Below, in pieces: positions 42,589-46,847 of a stretch of 46,847 bases of DNA; positions within the stretch are counted from its first letter, which is position 1; each line of letters opens with the position of its first letter. Position numbers and translations under genes: made by a program. This DNA is from an uncultured Bacteroidales bacterium. GTDB taxonomy: Bacteria > Bacteroidota > Bacteroidia > Bacteroidales > UBA932. The notes under the pieces were generated by a model. The model ran no database searches and was not told the origin of the DNA. It was given only the letters and a program-made list of their open reading frames with translations. The stretch is from NCBI GenBank assembly GCA_900318955.1, contig ONMJ01000013.1, forward strand, positions 1 to 46,847. The letters run 5' to 3'.

Positions 42589-44320
42589 GACTATTCTCCG
42601 CGAGGTGCGGCAGTATAAGGGCGCCGCTCTCCTGACACCCCTTTGGACAACGCTGGAAGTGGTCACATGGATTGTGATCCCTTATATCACAGCGTCCCTT
42701 ATCGATGACGGCATCTCTGCGGGGAATCTCGGCAAAGTCTGGCTATACGGAGGAGAAATGGTGGGGATGGCATGCCTCAGTATGCTCTTTGGCATTCTTG
42801 CAGCCCGGTTTGCAGCATATTCCTCTACCGGTCTCGCTGCGAACCTCCGAACGGCGATGTACCGTAATATCCAGAACTTCTCCTTTTCCGATATTGACAA
42901 GTTCTCCACCGCAGGCCTGGTGACGAGGATGACTACGGACGTTTCGAGTATCCAGAACGCCTTCCAGATGCTCCTCAGGACCTCTTTCCGCGCTCCGCTC
43001 AATATGGTCTCCGCTCTTGTGATGTGTTTTGTGATCCATAAGAAGCTGAGTATCATCTTCTTGATTGCGATGGTCATTCTGTCGGTATTTTTGGCTATTC
43101 TGATTACAAGGGCGGCAAAGCTCTTCAGGGAGATTCTCCTGAGGGTAGATGCTCTCAACGGAGTCGTCCAGGAGAATGTCTCCGCAATCAGGGTGGTAAA
43201 GGCTTATGTAAGAGAGGATCACGAGATTTCGAAGTTCGACAAGGCCGCTCTCAACCTCTATACTATGAATGTGAACGTTGAGACGCTGATGGCCCTTAAC
43301 AATCCGGTGATGAACCTGATTGTCAACGGCTGTATCATCGCTCTCAGCTGGTTTGGAGCCCACTTTATTGTTGAAGGTTCGCTGACAACGGGCCAGCTCA
43401 CTTCTCTCTTTTCATATGTGATGACGGTCCTTTCGGCCCTTATGATGCTCTCGATGATTTTTGTCCAGCTGACCCAGAGCTTCGCGAGTGCCGTAAGAAT
43501 TGCGGAAGTAATTGAGGAAGAGCCGGATATGGCTAATCCTTCGAATCCTATAATGGAAGTTCCTGACGGAAGCGTCGACTTCGACCATGTATTCTTCTCA
43601 TATAAAAAGGGTGGAGATCATGCTCTCGAGGATATCAATCTCCATATCAATGCTGGGGAGAGCATCGGGGTGATTGGCGGTACCGGAAGTGGAAAATCTA
43701 CTCTCGGAAGCCTTATTTCAAGACTCTATGATGTTTCCGAGGGAGTAGTGAAGGTAGGAGGGAACGATGTCCGCCTCTATGATATGACGACTCTTCGAAA
43801 TCAGGTTGCCGTGGTTCTCCAAAAGAGCACCCTTTTCAGTGGCACAATTCTCGAAAACCTTCGCTGGGGCCGCCCGGGGGCTACCCGTGAAGAATGCATC
43901 GAAGCATGCCGGGCGGCATGTGCGGATGAATTCATAAGCGAGATGCCGGACGGATATGATACCCTTATCGAGCAGGGAGGAACAAATGTCTCCGGCGGTC
44001 AAAGACAGAGGATTTGCATTGCCAGGGCCCTTCTCAAAAGGCCGAAGGTGCTGATTCTCGACGATTCTACTTCCGCGGTCGATACCGCTACGGACGCCGC
44101 GATTCGCCGCACCTTTGCCGAGCGGATTCCGGGTGTGACCAAGATAATTATTTCCCAGAGGATTCTGAGTATAATGGATGCCGACCGGATAATCGTTATG
44201 GATAACGGGCGTGTCAATGCCTTTGATACCCATGAGAACCTCCTCAGGGACAATGAGATATACCGTGATATTTACGAAATGCAGACCTCGGGTGCCGAGG
44301 GCGATTTCGACGAAAAGTAG
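42581..44320 (+). CDS. ABC half-transporter with degenerate ATP site
   Basis: A 579-residue fused membrane-ATPase protein with six predicted helices in the first 310 residues. Walker [10 protein letters not shown] is near 366 and the signature is VSGGQRQR. The Walker B reads [11 protein letters not shown], with Asp where the catalytic Glu is expected, and the switch His is Gln (IIISQRIL). This pattern marks the degenerate half of heterodimeric exporters of the TM287/288 and BmrCD kind. The partner with a complete site is the next gene, which overlaps or follows directly. The substrate could be the locus glycan-lipid or an unrelated compound. Confidence 0.88.
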   Translation: MLKTILREVRQYKGAALLTPLWTTLEVVTWIVIPYITASLIDDGISAGNLGKVWLYGGEMVGMACLSMLFGILAARFAAYSSTGLAANLRTAMYRNIQNFSFSDIDKFSTAGLVTRMTTDVSSIQNAFQMLLRTSFRAPLNMVSALVMCFVIHKKLSIIFLIAMVILSVFLAILITRAAKLFREILLRVDALNGVVQENVSAIRVVKAYVREDHEISKFDKAALNLYTMNVNVETLMALNNPVMNLIVNGCIIALSWFGAHFIVEGSLTTGQLTSLFSYVMTVLSALMMLSMIFVQLTQSFASAVRIAEVIEEEPDMANPSNPIMEVPDGSVDFDHVFFSYKKGGDHALEDINLHINAGESIGVIGGTGSGKSTLGSLISRLYDVSEGVVKVGGNDVRLYDMTTLRNQVAVVLQKSTLFSGTILENLRWGRPGATREECIEACRAACADEFISEMPDGYDTLIEQGGTNVSGGQRQRICIARALLKRPKVLILDDSTSAVDTATDAAIRRTFAERIPGVTKIIISQRILSIMDADRIIVMDNGRVNAFDTHENLLRDNEIYRDIYEMQTSGAEGDFDEK

Positions 44321-44325
44321 TGCCT

Positions 44326-46284
44326 ATGCCTCCAGGATTCCAGCCAAGACGTGATGGCGGCCCCAGAGCGGGCGCGACGCTAAAAGACCTGAAAAACAGC
44401 AAAAATGTTTTCAGGCTCTTCAAACTGATTTTCAAGGAGTACAAGGTCAATTTCATCGTTGTACTCGTCTGCATTGCCGTTTCTTCTATTACCTCTCTTG
44501 CTTCTTCGCTCTTTACAAGGACTCTCATCGACGACTACATCAACCCGATGCTCTCATCGCCTGCTGTATCATCCCTCTTCTCCGGGGTGGGGATAGGGCC
44601 GGATTACCATCCCCTTGCCATTGCCCTTGTTAAACTGGCAGCGATTATCCTTGTCGGAATCGTCGCCGGCTATGTGAGCAGTCTTATGATGATAAAGGTC
44701 GGGCAGGGGACAATGCTGAAGATTCGGAGCGACCTCTTTACCCACATGGAGGATCTGCCCCTGAGCTACTTCGACAGCCATTCTCATGGAGATATAATGT
44801 CGGTCTATACCAATGACGTCGATACTCTGAGGCAGGTGATAGGGAACACCCTTCCGAGTCTTTTCAGGTCTCTGGTGACCCTCATTGCAACCTTTGTCAG
44901 CATGATTGTGCTGAGCCTCCCGCTGACGTTGATTTCAATTATAATGGCTTTCCTGATGTACAAGGTGACCACTTCGCTTGGGAAGCTGTCGAAGAAGTAT
45001 TTCACTGAGCGACAGAAGAACCTTGGAATAGTCAACGGGTACATCGAGGAGATGGTTTCCGGACAGAAGGTTGTGAAGGTCTATTGTCATGAAAAAGAGG
45101 TCCTGGAAGGCTTTGAAAAGATTAATGAGGACCTTCGGTCGAGCGTCTACAATGCCAACAAGATTGGTAATGTAATTATGCCGATCAATAACAACCTCGG
45201 TAACTTTGCCTATGTTTTCCTGGCGATAGTCGGAGCAGTGATAGCTTTGAATGGATGGACTTCATGGTACCTCCGCGGTCTGGACGGATCTCTCCTTACG
45301 ATAGGAACTCTGGTTTCCTTCCTTACCCTCCAGAAGAATTTCACCCGTCCGGTATCCCAGATCTCCAATGAAATTAACTCCATAGTGATGGCTTCGGCGG
45401 GTACTGACAGGGTCTATGCTTTACTTGATGCTCCGCTTGAAGTGGATGAAGGTAAGGTGCTGCTTGTCAATGTATCTAAAGATGGTTCAGAAGTTGCGGC
45501 GAGGACCGGCTCATGGGCGTGGAAGTCTCCTTCGGGAGAGCTTACACCTCTTAAGGGCGAGGTGTCCCTCAAGGATGTTGACTTCAGCTATGTGTCTGAC
45601 AAACAGGTGCTTTTTGATATTACACTGACTGCATACCCCGGGCAGAAAATCGCCTTTGTCGGCGGTACAGGAGCAGGGAAGACAACGATTACCAACCTGA
45701 TCAATCGGTTCTATGCGATTCAGGACGGGACGATAACTTATGATGGTTTTAATGTTTCTGAGATAGATAAGGATTCGCTCCGTCGAAGCCTCGGGACAGT
45801 GCTCCAGGAGACAAAGCTTTTCAGCGGGACTGTGCTTGAGAATATCCGTTACGGTCGTCTCGATGCTACCGACGAGGAATGTCGTGAGGCGGCACGGCTT
45901 GTCTATGCTGACTCCTTCATTCGGCGTCTTCCTCAGGGCTATGACACCCTTCTTTCCGCCGATGGAGGCAACCTCAGCCAAGGTGAAAGGCAACTCCTCT
46001 CCATCGCCAGGGCTGCCGTTGCCAACCCTCCTGTACTGATTCTCGACGAGGCTACTTCGTCAATCGATACCCGTACTGAAAAGTTGATACAGAAGGGAAT
46101 GGACTCCTTGATGAAAGGACGTACTACATTCGTTATCGCCCATCGGCTCTCTACTGTCCAGAACGCTGATTACATAATGGTCCTTGACCATGGACGCATC
46201 ATAGAGCGCGGCAAACACGCCGAACTCCTCGACCTTCGCGGCAAATACTACGAACTCTACACCGGTAACCAGATTACGGCGTGA
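44326..46284 (+). CDS. ABC half-transporter with canonical ATP site
   Basis: A 652-residue partner of the preceding gene; a GTG at 44320 is an alternative start. It has six helices over about 35-350. Next comes an extended linker before the ATPase (VSKDGSEVAARTGSWAWKSP) of a type seen in a Bacteroidota/Firmicutes exporter group. Walker A GGTGAGKTT is at 446-454, and the signature is LSQGERQ. Walker B VLILDEATSSID keeps the catalytic Glu, and His606 is in VIAHRLS. It is last in the locus. Together the two halves would form a heterodimeric lipid, drug or glycolipid exporter. Confidence 0.88.
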   Translation: MPPGFQPRRDGGPRAGATLKDLKNSKNVFRLFKLIFKEYKVNFIVVLVCIAVSSITSLASSLFTRTLIDDYINPMLSSPAVSSLFSGVGIGPDYHPLAIALVKLAAIILVGIVAGYVSSLMMIKVGQGTMLKIRSDLFTHMEDLPLSYFDSHSHGDIMSVYTNDVDTLRQVIGNTLPSLFRSLVTLIATFVSMIVLSLPLTLISIIMAFLMYKVTTSLGKLSKKYFTERQKNLGIVNGYIEEMVSGQKVVKVYCHEKEVLEGFEKINEDLRSSVYNANKIGNVIMPINNNLGNFAYVFLAIVGAVIALNGWTSWYLRGLDGSLLTIGTLVSFLTLQKNFTRPVSQISNEINSIVMASAGTDRVYALLDAPLEVDEGKVLLVNVSKDGSEVAARTGSWAWKSPSGELTPLKGEVSLKDVDFSYVSDKQVLFDITLTAYPGQKIAFVGGTGAGKTTITNLINRFYAIQDGTITYDGFNVSEIDKDSLRRSLGTVLQETKLFSGTVLENIRYGRLDATDEECREAARLVYADSFIRRLPQGYDTLLSADGGNLSQGERQLLSIARAAVANPPVLILDEATSSIDTRTEKLIQKGMDSLMKGRTTFVIAHRLSTVQNADYIMVLDHGRIIERGKHAELLDLRGKYYELYTGNQITA

Positions 46285-46287
46285 TTA

Positions 46288-46386
46288 CCTGGGCTGATTT
46301 CTGTTTTGCCTGCGTGGTTTCCTGTTTTGCCTGCCGTGCTTTCCTGTGTTGCCTGCGCCTCTCTCTGTCCCACCTGCTCCACTTCC
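46288..46386. repeat. 21-22 bp tandem array, first block
   Basis: About five units starting at 46288, 46309, 46330, 46352 and 46373. Each begins CCTGC or CCTGG and ends TGTTTTG or TGTGTTG. The fourth unit, CCTGCGCCTCTCTCTGTCCC, is identical to a unit in the second array. It starts directly after the last ABC gene. Confidence 0.75.
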
Positions 46387-46480
46387 TATATATAAACATT
46401 TGATTACCAATTGTTTGCGAATCGCTCGTGGCGCAGGAGTGAGAACAAATGGTTGATTACTGAAGTGCGTTAACCATCTT

Positions 46481-46603
46481 ATGGCGCAGGTGCGGAAAAA
46501 TGATGTTAACCTGCGCCATTGGATAAATATAAATGTTTGATTATCAGTCATTTACTTATAGACAGTGGCGCAGGTCAGCACGAAAAAATCGCACCTGCGC
46601 CAT
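46481..46603. repeat. Composite palindromic repeat, right copy (A and B modules)
   Basis: Module A (46481-46519) and module B (46565-46603) have the same lengths, order, orientation and 84-bp spacing as at 371-493. Module A here has an 11-bp perfect stem (ATGGCGCAGGT with ACCTGCGCCAT). The AT-rich connector is clearly diverged. A further half-element (GTGGCGCAGG at about 46429) with a similar AT-rich lead-in lies upstream, so the unit is itself locally repeated about every 136 bp. Confidence 0.8.
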
Positions 46604-46739
46604 TTCCTTTATTACCTGCGCCATTTCCTGTATTACCTGCGGTGCTTTCCTGTGTTGCTTGCGGTGCTTTCCTGTGTTGCCTGCGGTGCTTTCATGTGTT
46701 GCCTGCGCCTCTCTCTGTCCCACCTGCGCCATTTCATCC
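46594..46739. repeat. 21-22 bp tandem array, second block
   Basis: Seven units start at 46594, 46615, 46636, 46658, 46680, 46702 and 46723. They are of two kinds: 21 bp (CCTGCGCCATTTCCTNTATTA) and 22 bp (CCTGCGGTGCTTTCCTGTGT plus TG). The array begins inside the right arm of palindromic module B, so the tandem unit seems to have grown from that arm (CCTGCGCCAT). Confidence 0.8.
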
Positions 46740-46847
46740 ATGAAAAAGGCCGGTTTTCGTGGATGGGGTTGGGATGCCGGGGATTAGTCATTATTAGTTT
46801 TTTCTGTTTTTTTATTTCGTCAAAAAAACAATTTGTGTTTTTTGCCG
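46740..46847. other. Window end, no gene seen
   Basis: AT-rich sequence without a recognisable gene start or complete promoter. A gene beginning beyond the window could have its control region here. Confidence 0.4.

Noticed and set aside
46288-46739. CRISPR array
   Set aside because: Units are only 21-22 bp and directly adjoining, with no spacers of uniform length and no cas genes; it is a tandem repeat.

Overview
This window looks like chromosomal DNA from an uncultured or gut-type member of the order Bacteroidales. The visible reasons are TonB-dependent receptor plus DUF4249 genes, an Mfa/fimbrillin-like lipoprotein, many SPII lipoproteins, Bacteroidetes-type polysaccharide export genes, and several exact matches to the Bacteroidota promoter (TTTG, 19-20 nt, TAnnTTTG). 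I would not assign a genus from sequence alone.

Layout. Positions 1-1462 are gene-poor and built from several repeat families, a G-rich 13-bp tandem repeat, two strong hairpins and a divergent promoter pair. Positions 1515-5195 hold a three-gene unit: a tiny acidic peptide, an Mfa-like lipoprotein and a secreted M6 metalloprotease. Positions 5198-10902 (minus) hold a lipoprotein, fabD and nifJ (pyruvate:ferredoxin oxidoreductase). A tRNA-Arg(CCG) with its own terminator follows at 11005. Positions 11169-24388 are mostly housekeeping and envelope genes: a nitrilase-family omega-amidase, a serine hydrolase, a YiiX-like NlpC/P60 lipoprotein, a Gate-domain membrane protein, a TonB-dependent receptor with its DUF4249 partner, tcdA, a WYL regulator with an S9 peptidase, and recG.

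Positions 24436-27937 form a compact four-gene operon: an S26-type Ser-His-Asp peptidase, a PqqD-like protein, an NTP_transf_5 nucleotidyltransferase and an ABC exporter. PqqD, nucleotidyltransferase and exporter are parts seen in lasso-peptide and related RiPP clusters, but no cyclase, radical SAM enzyme or precursor gene is visible. This is the best candidate here for an undescribed system. pdxA and rnhA (minus) follow.

Positions 29499-46284 are a cell-surface glycan locus, started by a textbook promoter. It has an export porin lipoprotein, a BY-kinase chain-length protein with a Gly-Tyr repeat tail, a PHP phosphatase, dTDP-rhamnose genes (rfbD, rfbC, rfbB and a detached rfbA), GDP-fucose genes (gmd, fcl), gmhA, a WecA-type initiating transferase, two further glycosyltransferases, and a pair of ABC half-transporters of which one has a degenerate ATP site. 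No Wzx flippase or Wzy polymerase is seen in the window.

Positions 46285-46847 are again repeats. A composite palindromic element of about 123 bp is present in the same orientation at both ends of the window, exactly 46,110 bp apart.
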